From: Gemmatimonadales bacterium UBA4456 | Lineage (GTDB): Bacteria > Gemmatimonadota > Gemmatimonadetes > Longimicrobiales > Gaopeijiaceae | Assembly (NCBI GenBank): GCA_002390225.1 | Contig: DGOW01000048.1 | Location: forward strand, 1 to 7,039 | DNA: 7,039 nucleotides | Reading direction: 5' to 3' | Shown: positions 1 through 6,380 of the stretch, piece after piece | Layout of the letters: every line of letters starts with the position of its first letter | Numbering within the stretch: the first letter of the stretch is position 1 | The notes under the pieces: model-generated | What the model was told of the DNA's origin: nothing | Databases searched by the model: none | The model's input: only the letters and a program-made list of their open reading frames with translations | Program-made: the position numbers and the translations under genes

Positions 1-1461
1 CGCGATGCGGTCGGAGAGGATAGTCTGAAGAAAGAGCGACGTGCCGATCACCTCGGTTACCGAGCCGAGTGACCAGGCGAGGACGAGGATGACCATCGCG
101 ATCATCATTGCTTGGAATCCGCCTACGGCCGCCTCGATACATTCGCGCAGTGTCAGGAGCCTTTGACCGAGCGAGAGCGCTACGGCGACCACTGCACCCG
201 CCAGTGAGCCCCAGAGCAGGGCATTGTAGGACTGCGCTTCTCCGAACACGTCACGCAGGGCGGCATCCGGTCCGGCACCGGCTCGGCCTGTCGCGTAGAG
301 CGTGAAGAGCACGACGAAGACAACCGTCAGAACAGGGATCCCTGCGTTCCACCATTTCTCGGGCGTTCCTTCCTTGGACTGCAATTCATCGGAATCTGTA
401 TCCGTTGGGAGCGTCGCGTCGGGGGCGTACAGGCCGCCCCCCGCTCCCGCGCGCAGCTCGGCCCGTGCCATGGGTCCGAAATCTCGTCCGCTCAACGACG
501 TCATGAACACGAAGGCGAGGGCGAGGAGTGGATAAAAGAGATACGGAATCGTCTGCACGAAGATTGTGAACGCGCTGGCTCCCATAAGCACGCCAGCCGC
601 CTCTGGAGTCTGCGCGGAAGCGATCTCGAATCCATCACCGATGAGGCTGATCTCGTATCCGACCCACGTCGACACCGGAATCAGTGCAGCAACCGGCGCG
701 GCGGTGGAGTCGACGAGGTATGCGAGCTTCTCACGCGAGATCTTCAGTCGATCGGTGATCGGCCGCATGGTGTTCCCGACGATCAGCGTATTGGCATAGT
801 CGTCGAAGAAGATTGCCATCCCGGCACCCCAGGTAGCGAGCTTTCCACGTTTTTTCGTACGGGCGAGCGGCTCCACTGCCCTCACGATCCCCTGCGTACC
901 GCCGTTTCGGGAGACGATACCGACCATCGCACCCAGGAAGAGGGTGAAGACCATGATGGCGGCGTGATCCGCGTCGGCTACGGCAGGCACGATGAACAGG
1001 TCGACGAGTCGCCCGGTCGCCGTAATCGGGTTGAATCCGACGACGAAGAGAGCGCCGAGCCAGACGCCCGCGAAGAGAGCTGTCACGACCTCCCGGAAGA
1101 TCAGCGCGAGCGCGATGGCCAGGAGCGGGGGCAGAATGGATGCCCATCCTGGGATCACTGTAGCGGTTATTTCGAACGGCTCGTCTCCGATCAGGACCGT
1201 CAGAGGAAGGTCATCGCTCGACGAGACGACGACGTCGGACGCCGAGGCTGAATCGTGCGGTAGGACCGTGCCTCCGGACAGGATTTCCCCACGAACGTTT
1301 CGCACCTCGAACCACTCCGACTCGGTCGTGGTGCCCATGACTTCGATGTCGAATGGGATATTCGCGAGCATCACGGTCGGTGCGTCTATGACTTCCTGCC
1401 CTGAAAGGGGGAGGGTCGGCATGAGGCACAACATGATGAGGAGAAGCGTGCGAAATCGCAT
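1..1461 (-). CDS. nhaC: NhaC-family Na+/H+ antiporter, 3' end missing
   Basis: Inner-membrane secondary transporter of the NhaC family, expected to exchange Na+ for H+ (the substrate is inferred from the family). I read 487 codons without a stop from ATG at 1461-1459 to the left window edge, so the C-terminus is missing. Residues 1-21 (MRFRTLLLIMLCLMPTLPLS...) look like a signal peptide. Residues about 22-104 form a hydrophilic, beta-rich extracytoplasmic stretch. Hydrophobic segments follow near 105-122, 124-142, 168-185, 208-230, 252-275, 293-320, 371-390, 412-431 and 447-467. The family hallmark is clear: FFDDYAN at 218-224 followed by TMRPITDR at 231-238, then SREKLAYLVDSTAAP at 242-256 and STWVGYE at 264-270. 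A polar, probably cytoplasmic loop lies at about 324-370. There is no strong Shine-Dalgarno sequence ahead of the ATG; the start was chosen because it gives a signal peptide. It is transcribed divergently from pyrR. The family call is firm, the transported ion less so. Confidence 0.9.
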   Translation of the reverse strand, partial: MRFRTLLLIMLCLMPTLPLSGQEVIDAPTVMLANIPFDIEVMGTTTESEWFEVRNVRGEILSGGTVLPHDSASASDVVVSSSDDLPLTVLIGDEPFEITATVIPGWASILPPLLAIALALIFREVVTALFAGVWLGALFVVGFNPITATGRLVDLFIVPAVADADHAAIMVFTLFLGAMVGIVSRNGGTQGIVRAVEPLARTKKRGKLATWGAGMAIFFDDYANTLIVGNTMRPITDRLKISREKLAYLVDSTAAPVAALIPVSTWVGYEISLIGDGFEIASAQTPEAAGVLMGASAFTIFVQTIPYLFYPLLALAFVFMTSLSGRDFGPMARAELRAGAGGGLYAPDATLPTDTDSDELQSKEGTPEKWWNAGIPVLTVVFVVLFTLYATGRAGAGPDAALRDVFGEAQSYNALLWGSLAGAVVAVALSLGQRLLTLRECIEAAVGGFQAMMIAMVILVLAWSLGSVTEVIGTSLFLQTILSDRIA

Positions 1462-1511
1462 GGGTAGGTGCGTCGAGGGGTCGGTCCGGGAGCGTGGGTC
1501 ATTTACAGAAT

Positions 1512-1558
1512 GGGTCAACAGCGCGCTGGATGACAGGGTTCGGGTCAGTCGTTGACCC
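1512..1558. repeat. Inverted repeat in the nhaC-pyrR divergent spacer
   Basis: A perfect 8-base inverted repeat, GGGTCAAC (1512-1519) and GTTGACCC (1551-1558), encloses 31 bases. A smaller pair, TGAC (1531-1534) and GTCA (1544-1547), is nested inside. It lies between the two divergent genes, so it could be an operator or, if transcribed towards pyrR, a stem in the leader RNA. TTGACC at 1552-1557 resembles a -35 box, but I find no convincing -10 box 16-18 bases downstream of it. No function is assigned. Confidence 0.4.
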
Positions 1559-1570
1559 TGGGGGCCCCAG
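1558..1570. repeat. Short GC-rich palindrome in the pyr leader
   Basis: CTGGGG and CCCCAG form perfect 6-base arms around one central G, directly abutting the inverted repeat at 1512-1558. As RNA it would fold only with a small loop made by opening the inner pairs. It may be part of the pyr leader structure or a protein-binding site; there is no direct evidence for either. Confidence 0.3.
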
Positions 1571-1577
1571 AGCCGAA

Positions 1578-1638
1578 CTTTCCGCCGTCCTGCGGGCTTA
1601 GGGGACCCCCAAGCCCGAGCCGTTCCTCTGGGAAAGGA
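1578..1638 (+). promoter_or_regulatory. Structured pyrR leader overlapping the ribosome binding site
   Basis: A strong stem is formed by CGGGCTT (1593-1599) and AAGCCCG (1611-1617), extended inward by GGG/CCC after one A-C mismatch. No T-run follows, so it does not look like an intrinsic terminator. The pyrR ribosome binding site is AAAGGA at 1633-1638, four bases before the ATG. GGAAAG (1631-1636), which includes most of it, is perfectly complementary to CTTTCC (1578-1583) on the far side of the stem. TCCT (1624-1627) can also pair with AGGA (1635-1638). The leader could therefore close over the start site. PyrR proteins of some bacteria act by binding the pyr mRNA leader, but I do not find the usual PyrR-loop consensus (UCCNGNGAGG) here, so control of this kind is inference. 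Confidence 0.35.
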
Positions 1639-1642
1639 TCCG

Positions 1643-2203
1643 ATGCCGTCAGCCAATCGCATCCACGTCATGAGCGAGTCGGATGTCCATCGGGCCGTGG
1701 CCCGGATGGCACGGGAAGTCGTGGAGCGGAATGGCGGGACGGAAGATCTCGTCCTCATGGGCATCCACCGACGCGGAACGCACATCGCCGCGATGATCCG
1801 CTCCGAGATCGAGCAGGCCGAGGACGTCGAGATCGAGAGTGGCTCCATCGACATCACGCTGTACCGGGACGATCTCGAGGTCGTGGGTCCTAGGCCAATC
1901 ATCGGGCGCTCGGAACTACCCTCCTGCGGCGTCGACGACAAGTGCGTCGTCATAGTGGATGATGTCGCGTTCACCGGTCGCACCGTACGAGGGGCGCTGA
2001 ACGAACTCGGAGACTGGGGGCGTCCTAAGCGTATTCTGCTTTGCGTCCTGGTCGATCGTGGTGGGCGGGAGCTGCCGATCCACCCCGATATCACCGGACG
2101 TGAGGTACAGGTGCTCGAGGGTCAGCGGGTCGAAGTCCTAGTACCCGAGCTGGACGATTACCTCGGAGTCGAACTCATTCAGACTGACACGGAGGGCGCG
2201 TGA
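1643..2203 (+). CDS. pyrR: PyrR bifunctional pyr operon regulator / uracil phosphoribosyltransferase
   Basis: Cytoplasmic PRTase-fold protein of 186 residues, the normal PyrR length (about 180). In characterised members it senses UMP/UTP and PRPP, binds pyr mRNA to repress the operon, and has uracil phosphoribosyltransferase activity. Family signatures run in order: GIHRRGTHIA (40-49), DITLYRDDL (70-78), the PRPP-binding loop VVIVDDVAFTGRT (102-114) with its paired aspartates 106-107, and LVDRGGRELPI (136-146). Most relatives have His in the last motif where this one has Gly (DRGHRELPI is usual). The ATG start follows AAAGGA with a 4-base gap. It is the first gene of a pyrR-pyrB-pyrC operon, and its TGA overlaps the GTG of pyrB (GTGA, 2200-2203), which implies translational coupling. 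Being first in a pyrimidine operon supports the regulatory reading over a plain salvage enzyme; whether it acts on RNA here is not shown. Confidence 0.93.
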   Translation: MPSANRIHVMSESDVHRAVARMAREVVERNGGTEDLVLMGIHRRGTHIAAMIRSEIEQAEDVEIESGSIDITLYRDDLEVVGPRPIIGRSELPSCGVDDKCVVIVDDVAFTGRTVRGALNELGDWGRPKRILLCVLVDRGGRELPIHPDITGREVQVLEGQRVEVLVPELDDYLGVELIQTDTEGA

Positions 2204-3171
2204 GCGACACCGTTCCACGCCTCGGCAAGGACCTGGTCGGGCTGGAGGACCTGACGGCAGGTCAGATCCTTCAGATTCTCGATACTGCGGAGCCGTTCAA
2301 GGAGATCTCCGAGCGGCGCATCAAGAAGGTTCCGGTCCTCCGTGGAAAAACGATCGTGAATCTCTTCTTCGAGGCCTCCACCCGCACGAGAGTGTCGTTC
2401 GAGTTTGCCGAAAAGCGACTGAGTGCTGACACAGTGAATATCTCCTCCACCGGATCGTCGGTGGTGAAGGGCGAGACGCTTGTGGACACCGCCCGCAACC
2501 TCGAGGCAATGCGCATTGACATGGTTGTGATGCGTCATGGGTCCTCCGGGTCGGCCCGGTTCCTCGCCGAGCGTATTCCATCGAACGTGATCAATGCCGG
2601 AGACGGCTGGCATGAGCACCCCACACAGGGACTGCTCGACCTGCTCACCATCCGCGATCACATGGGCCGGCTCGACGGGCTGAAGGTCTGCATTGTGGGC
2701 GACATCCGGCACTCGCGCGTGGCCCGGTCGAACATCTACGGCCTGCGCAGCCTCGGCGCCGAAGTTGCGGTGTGTGGACCGAGAACGCTGCTTCCCCCGA
2801 TGATGGAGGAACTCGGCTGCCATGTATTCCCCCACATTGATGAAGCGATCGAGTGGGCGGACGTGCTGAACGTCCTCCGCCTTCAGCTTGAGCGCATGGA
2901 GGCCGGGTATGTGCCCAGCCTTCGTGAATACAACCGTATCTGGGGTGTGACGTCCAAGAAACTCGATGCCGCGCCCAGGGATCTTCTGATCCTGCACCCT
3001 GGCCCCATGAATCGTGGGGTCGAGATCGATTCGGACGTCGCCGACGGACCGCACTCGGTCATTCTCAACCAGGTCACCAACGGGGTCGCCATTCGCATGG
3101 CGGTCCTCTATCTGCTCGCCGGTGGTCAGCCCGAGAAGGCTGAAGCCGCGAAGCAGGGAGCCGAAACATGA
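2200..3171 (+). CDS. pyrB: Aspartate carbamoyltransferase catalytic subunit
   Basis: Catalyses the committed step of de novo pyrimidine synthesis in the cytoplasm: carbamoyl phosphate + L-aspartate to N-carbamoyl-L-aspartate + phosphate. The 323-residue product has the usual length and every active-site motif known from the E. coli enzyme. These are STRTR at 60-64 (carbamoyl phosphate), the mobile-loop Lys90 in SVVKGE, Arg112-His113, HPTQ at 140-143, HSRVARS at 171-177, the aspartate-binding RLQ at 227-229 and HPGPMNRGVE at 266-275. The start is GTG at 2200, preceded by GGAGG at 2191-2195 and overlapping the pyrR stop by 4 bases. Its own TGA overlaps the pyrC ATG (ATGA, 3168-3171). No pyrI regulatory-chain gene lies beside it, so this is probably not the E. 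coli type of holoenzyme. Association with the dihydroorotase encoded next door, as in Aquifex, is possible but inferred. Confidence 0.97.
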   Translation: MSDTVPRLGKDLVGLEDLTAGQILQILDTAEPFKEISERRIKKVPVLRGKTIVNLFFEASTRTRVSFEFAEKRLSADTVNISSTGSSVVKGETLVDTARNLEAMRIDMVVMRHGSSGSARFLAERIPSNVINAGDGWHEHPTQGLLDLLTIRDHMGRLDGLKVCIVGDIRHSRVARSNIYGLRSLGAEVAVCGPRTLLPPMMEELGCHVFPHIDEAIEWADVLNVLRLQLERMEAGYVPSLREYNRIWGVTSKKLDAAPRDLLILHPGPMNRGVEIDSDVADGPHSVILNQVTNGVAIRMAVLYLLAGGQPEKAEAAKQGAET

Positions 3172-4451
3172 GTCGTACGCTCCTCTTGAAGGGCGGTCGG
3201 GTCGTCGATCCCAGCCAAACGCTGGACGACACTCGCGATGTGCTCCTCGTCGACGGCAAGATCGCGTCGCTCGCGCCTACCCTGGACGCACCGGAAGACG
3301 CGGAAACAATCGATTGCGCCGGGCTCGTCGTGACGCCCGGCCTCATCGACGTGCACGTGCACCTGCGTGAGCCCGGTGGTGAGCACAAAGAGACGATCGC
3401 GACTGGAGCCGCATCTGCGGCAGCCGGCGGATTCACGTCGATTTGCGCCATGCCGAATACGGACCCGGCCATCGACGACCCTGCCGCGGTTGGCTTCGTG
3501 GTCGCTCAGGGCAGGAAGGCAGGGAAAGCCCGGGTATACCCCGTCGGGTGCATCTCTGCCGGGCGGGAAGGGAAGCGCCTCGCGCTCGTCGGTGAGATGG
3601 TTGAGGCTGGAGCGGTGGCCATCACGGACGATGGCAGCCCGGTCATGGACTCCGGTCTGATGAGGCTGGCGCTCGAGTATGCCCAGGCTTTCGGAATCCC
3701 GGTCGCTGATCACCCGGAGGACATCACGCTCTCCGAGAGTGGTCACATGAACGAGGGTGTGGTGTCCTCGCGGCTTGGGCTGGCTGGCAAGCCTAATGCC
3801 TCAGAGGACATTCACGTGGTACGGGACCTGATGCTGGCCGAGCTGACCGGTGGGCACATCCACCTGCAGCACTGCTCCACCCGTCTCGGGGTCGAGATGA
3901 TCCGGCAGGCCAAGGCGCGAGGTGTCTGCGTGACGGCTGAGGCGTCACCGCACCATCTGGTGCTCACAGAGAACGCGGTCGAGGGGTATCGTACCGAGGC
4001 GAAGATGAACCCGCCGCTGCGGACACAGGACGACGTCGAAGCCGTTCGCGCCGGCGTGGCCGACGGGACGCTGGACACGATCGCAACGGATCATGCTCCT
4101 CACCACTACGACGAGAAAGAGGCCGCGTTTGCCGACGCACCGAATGGTATCGTCGGGCTGGAGACAGCCCTGGGGATTGTCCTCACTCGTGTCGTGAGCG
4201 AGGGAGTCATCGACCTGGCGACAATGGTCGAGCGGATGAGCTGTCAGCCCGCTAGGGCGTTTAATTTGCCCGGTGGCACGCTGGCCCAGGGATCGGTCGC
4301 GGACGTGACCATCTTCGATCCCGCGGAGACATGGACCGTTGACCCTTCGGCCTTCCTGTCGAAGAGCCGAAACACGCCCTTCGCGGGGTGGGAACTCACG
4401 GGACGGCCTAGGATCACGATCGTCGAAGGCCGGATCGTCTGGAGCGCCTGA
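3168..4451 (+). CDS. pyrC: Dihydroorotase, type I (zinc amidohydrolase)
   Basis: Cyclises N-carbamoyl-L-aspartate to L-dihydroorotate, the step after PyrB. The 427-residue length fits the type I bacterial dihydroorotases rather than the shorter E. coli type (about 350). The amidohydrolase metal centre is readable: HVH at 63-65 within DVHVHLREPG, Asp154 in TDDG (153-156), His182 in DHPED, His235 in IHLQHCST, and Asp308 in TDHAPH (308 is the D). Substrate residues include Arg67 and Asn97 of MPNT (95-98). As in other type I enzymes, Asp stands where type II enzymes carry a carboxylated lysine. The start ATG at 3168 has GGGAG at 3156-3160, seven bases away, and overlaps the pyrB stop. These points support an active enzyme. 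It is the last gene of the operon in view; it ends 34 bases before the hairpin at 4486-4514 and converges on rpsT. Confidence 0.95.
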   Translation: MSRTLLLKGGRVVDPSQTLDDTRDVLLVDGKIASLAPTLDAPEDAETIDCAGLVVTPGLIDVHVHLREPGGEHKETIATGAASAAAGGFTSICAMPNTDPAIDDPAAVGFVVAQGRKAGKARVYPVGCISAGREGKRLALVGEMVEAGAVAITDDGSPVMDSGLMRLALEYAQAFGIPVADHPEDITLSESGHMNEGVVSSRLGLAGKPNASEDIHVVRDLMLAELTGGHIHLQHCSTRLGVEMIRQAKARGVCVTAEASPHHLVLTENAVEGYRTEAKMNPPLRTQDDVEAVRAGVADGTLDTIATDHAPHHYDEKEAAFADAPNGIVGLETALGIVLTRVVSEGVIDLATMVERMSCQPARAFNLPGGTLAQGSVADVTIFDPAETWTVDPSAFLSKSRNTPFAGWELTGRPRITIVEGRIVWSA

Positions 4452-4481
4452 TCGGAGGCCGAGCCGTTCACGGCGAAACAG

Positions 4482-4514
4482 AAAAAGACCCGGTGGCGCC
4501 GAGCCTCCGGGTCT
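4482..4514 (-). terminator. Intrinsic terminator of rpsT
   Basis: Read on the minus strand, AGACCCGG (4514-4507) pairs with CCGGGTCT (4493-4486). Two further GC pairs close beyond a T-T mismatch, leaving a 7-base loop. Five T residues (4486-4482) lie at the end of the stem, and a further short T-rich stretch follows. This is a standard rho-independent terminator lying 39 bases past the S20 stop codon. On the plus strand the stem is followed only by a weak T-bearing stretch (CTCTGTCGTT), so it may stop pyrC transcripts poorly; for pyrC it is at best a bidirectional element. Confidence 0.85.
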
Positions 4515-4552
4515 CTGTCGTTACGGACGGGGACCGAGGCCCCCGTGCGGTA

Positions 4553-4807
4553 TCAGCCCAGCGAGTTGACGTGCCGGGTCAGTCCACTCTTGATGCGAGC
4601 CACCCGGTTCGGGTGATACAGGCGACGAGTAGCGGCGCGGTCGAGCATCGCCACGGCTTCGAGGAGGCTGGCACTGCCGTCGGTGGCGTTCTCCGCGGAG
4701 CGGACCCTCTTGATGGCCGAGCGGATGCGGGAGCGCTCTGCGCGATTCTTGACGCGTGCAGTGGCGCTGAGTTCCATCCGCTTCTTGGCACTTTTGATAT
4801 TCGGCAT
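4553..4807 (-). CDS. rpsT: 30S ribosomal protein S20
   Basis: Small, very basic protein of 84 residues that binds 16S rRNA in the body of the 30S subunit and takes part in its assembly. The N-terminus MPNIKSAKKRMELSATARVK is the classic S20 opening. The middle (NRAERSRIRSAIKRVRSA) and the end (HPNRVARIKSGL) match the family with modest substitutions: HPNR replaces the common HKNK, and IKSGL replaces KKSRL. The reading frame extends 13 codons upstream to an ATG at 4846, but homology fixes the start at 4807, because S20 proteins begin at this Met. No Shine-Dalgarno-like sequence precedes this start (the bases before it read CATCACACCACGCA). It is monocistronic, with its own terminator at 4482-4514, and is divergent from the M50 protease gene. 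Confidence 0.96.
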   Translation of the reverse strand: MPNIKSAKKRMELSATARVKNRAERSRIRSAIKRVRSAENATDGSASLLEAVAMLDRAATRRLYHPNRVARIKSGLTRHVNSLG

Positions 4808-4849
4808 TGCGTGGTGTGATGCGATTTTTCGAAGAGATCCAAGCAAGGG

Positions 4850-4878
4850 AAGCTAGACGAGTCCGAGAGTGGGATCAA
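4850..4878 (-). promoter_or_regulatory. Possible rpsT promoter
   Basis: On the minus strand TTGATC (4878-4873) and TAGCTT (4855-4850) are separated by 17 bases, which would place the transcription start about 35-40 bases before the rpsT ATG. The -35 half is good; the -10 half matches TATAAT at only three positions. It lies in the 113-base spacer between rpsT and the divergent M50 gene. I found no convincing plus-strand promoter in that spacer. Confidence 0.3.
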
Positions 4879-4920
4879 CGGGTAGGGGCTCTAAGGCGGG
4901 GGCGGTAGGTTAGTCGGCCT

Positions 4921-5574
4921 ATGGAAGCATTCATTCTCATCGTCGTGCTGCTCGGCTCGATTGTCGTACACGAGGTCGCCCATGCGTGGCAGGCTCGACG
5001 CGAAGGTGACGATACGGCCGAGAAGCTGGGCCGTATCACGCTGAATCCGATCCCACATCTCGATCCGTTGGGGTCATTCATTGTGCCGGCGCTGCTGTAC
5101 GTCTCGGGCAGTGGGATCTTTTTCGGCTGGGCTAAGCCGGTGCTTGTCGATCCGACGAAATACCGTTCGTACGTCGCGGGCGACATTAGGGTCTCGCTTG
5201 CCGGCATCGTGTCGAACCTGATTCTCGCTGCGATTTCGACTCTGCTCTGGGCGCTCCTAATCAATTTCGATTCGGTGGTCGCCCTGCCTTTCGCGCTGCT
5301 GCAGACGCTGTCTATCACGTTCAGCTACGGGGTCTTGATCAACTTGGTCCTTGCCTTCTTCAATTTGATCCCGATCCCTCCCCTGGATGGATCACACGTC
5401 GTGGCACATGTGTTGCCCGAGGAAATCGCCGCGCGGTATCGACAGTTCGGTCAGTACGGTATTTTCGCCCTCATGGGCATTCTGTATTTCTTTCCGGGCG
5501 GACTCGGCGTCGCGCTCTACCCCGTGTATGTCCTGAGCGACCTCGCCGAGTGGTTCGTTTTCCTGTGGACGTGA
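4921..5574 (+). CDS. Site-2-type (M50 family) intramembrane zinc metalloprotease
   Basis: Small polytopic membrane protein of 217 residues from the compact branch of the M50/site-2 protease family, which cleaves or processes membrane-embedded substrates. The zinc-binding motif HEVAH is at 17-21 inside the first membrane segment. The third ligand is Asp156 in NLIPIPPLDGS (148-158). Also typical are GRITLNPIPHLDPLGS (37-52) and GWAKPVLVDP (69-78). Further hydrophobic segments lie near 51-65, 93-115, 125-150 and 178-200. No PDZ domain is present, unlike RseP. The ATG at 4921 is the first in frame; only a weak GGTAGG lies about 11 bases upstream. The stop overlaps the proposed scpA start by 4 bases (GTGA, 5571-5574), making it the first gene of a protease-scpA-scpB operon. 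This neighbourhood is familiar in several phyla, but the substrate cannot be read from the sequence. Confidence 0.92.
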   Translation: MEAFILIVVLLGSIVVHEVAHAWQARREGDDTAEKLGRITLNPIPHLDPLGSFIVPALLYVSGSGIFFGWAKPVLVDPTKYRSYVAGDIRVSLAGIVSNLILAAISTLLWALLINFDSVVALPFALLQTLSITFSYGVLINLVLAFFNLIPIPPLDGSHVVAHVLPEEIAARYRQFGQYGIFALMGILYFFPGGLGVALYPVYVLSDLAEWFVFLWT

Positions 5575-6380
5575 CGATCACCGATCGCGCCCCGGCGCGG
5601 GACGGCTTGCTCCTCGTCGAAATCGAGCGGTACCAAGGGCCTCTGGACCTGCTCCTGCACCTCATTCGGACGCAGGACGTCGAGATCTTCGATATCCCGA
5701 TCGCGAAGATCACTGATCAGTTCCTCCATGCGATCAAGGAGCTGGAGGTCGATGATCTGGATAGGGCCGGTGAATTCCTTGAGATGGCTGCGACGCTCAT
5801 TCACATCAAGGCGCAGATGCTGCTGCCGCGCTCCGTGGACGAGGAAGACGAGGATCCCAGGGCCGAGCTTGTGCGTCGCCTTCTGGAATACGAGCAGATC
5901 CGGGACGTCTCACAACGGCTTCGCGCTGCCGAGGCCGACCGCAGCCGACGGCATGGGAAGGGGTATGTCCCTCCGCGCCCGAAGAAGCCGATTGAGGAGA
6001 TTCCGTTGGAAACCACGTGGGACGAGGTGTTCGCAGCAGCGCTCGAGGTGACCATGCCGATCCCGGCGGAGCGTGAGCACAGGATCGCCACGCGGACTGT
6101 GACGATGGAGGAGAAGTCAGTGCTGATTCTCGACGCGCTCAAGTCCAGCACGCGCGTCGAGTTCGGGAAGCTCCTGGCCGACTTCCGGGAGCGTTCGCAC
6201 GGAGTGATGACCTTTCTGGCCGGGCTTGAGTTGACCCGAAGGCGGATTCTGTTTCTCAGGCAAACGAGTCCCTTTTCGGAGCTCTGGATGTACCGGCGAA
6301 ACGAACGACTCGAGGCGGAGGAACCGGATCCGCTCGACGATACCACCATTTCGAACGACGACGAAGGGAGCGATACGTGA
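5571..6380 (+). CDS. scpA: Segregation and condensation protein A (kleisin)
   Basis: Kleisin subunit of the bacterial SMC-ScpAB condensin, which bridges the SMC heads and carries ScpB dimers to organise and segregate the chromosome. The product is 269 residues, normal for ScpA. Using the start at 5571, the N-terminal SMC-neck-binding region has YQGPLDLLLHLI (21-32), DIPIAKITDQFL (41-52) and the helix around AGEFLEMAATLIHIKAQMLL (66-85). The middle (about 88-150) is charged and includes the region expected to bind ScpB. The C-terminal winged-helix (about 182-242) contacts the SMC cap. An acidic tail closes the protein. GTG at 5571 was chosen because it overlaps the protease TGA in the same GTGA arrangement as the other gene junctions. 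In-frame GTGs at 5550 and 5565 would add only 7 or 2 residues, and none has a good ribosome binding site. The stop overlaps scpB. Confidence 0.93.
   Translation: MTITDRAPARDGLLLVEIERYQGPLDLLLHLIRTQDVEIFDIPIAKITDQFLHAIKELEVDDLDRAGEFLEMAATLIHIKAQMLLPRSVDEEDEDPRAELVRRLLEYEQIRDVSQRLRAAEADRSRRHGKGYVPPRPKKPIEEIPLETTWDEVFAAALEVTMPIPAEREHRIATRTVTMEEKSVLILDALKSSTRVEFGKLLADFRERSHGVMTFLAGLELTRRRILFLRQTSPFSELWMYRRNERLEAEEPDPLDDTTISNDDEGSDT

Noticed and set aside
731..1147. Minus-strand 138-codon frame inside the antiporter gene
   Set aside because: It is in a different frame from the continuous 487-codon NhaC reading. Its Arg-rich product is a frame shadow, not evidence of a frameshift.
992..1555. Plus-strand open frame (187 codons) over the start of the antiporter gene
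   Set aside because: The minus-strand frame has the NhaC signature and membrane segments; this plus-strand frame is low-complexity Arg/Ser-rich sequence with no homology I recognise.
1593..1617. GC-rich hairpin before pyrR considered as an intrinsic terminator or attenuator
   Set aside because: There is no T-run after the stem on either strand, so it is reported as leader structure rather than as a terminator.
2179..3054. Minus-strand open frame (291 codons) antisense to pyrB
   Set aside because: pyrB on the plus strand carries every active-site motif. The antisense product shows no family signature and is a codon-bias artefact.
4808..4846. Upstream ATG that would extend S20 by 13 residues
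   Set aside because: S20 proteins consistently begin with the MPNIKSAKKR segment. The extension MLGSLRKIASHHA has no counterpart in the family and would occupy the leader.
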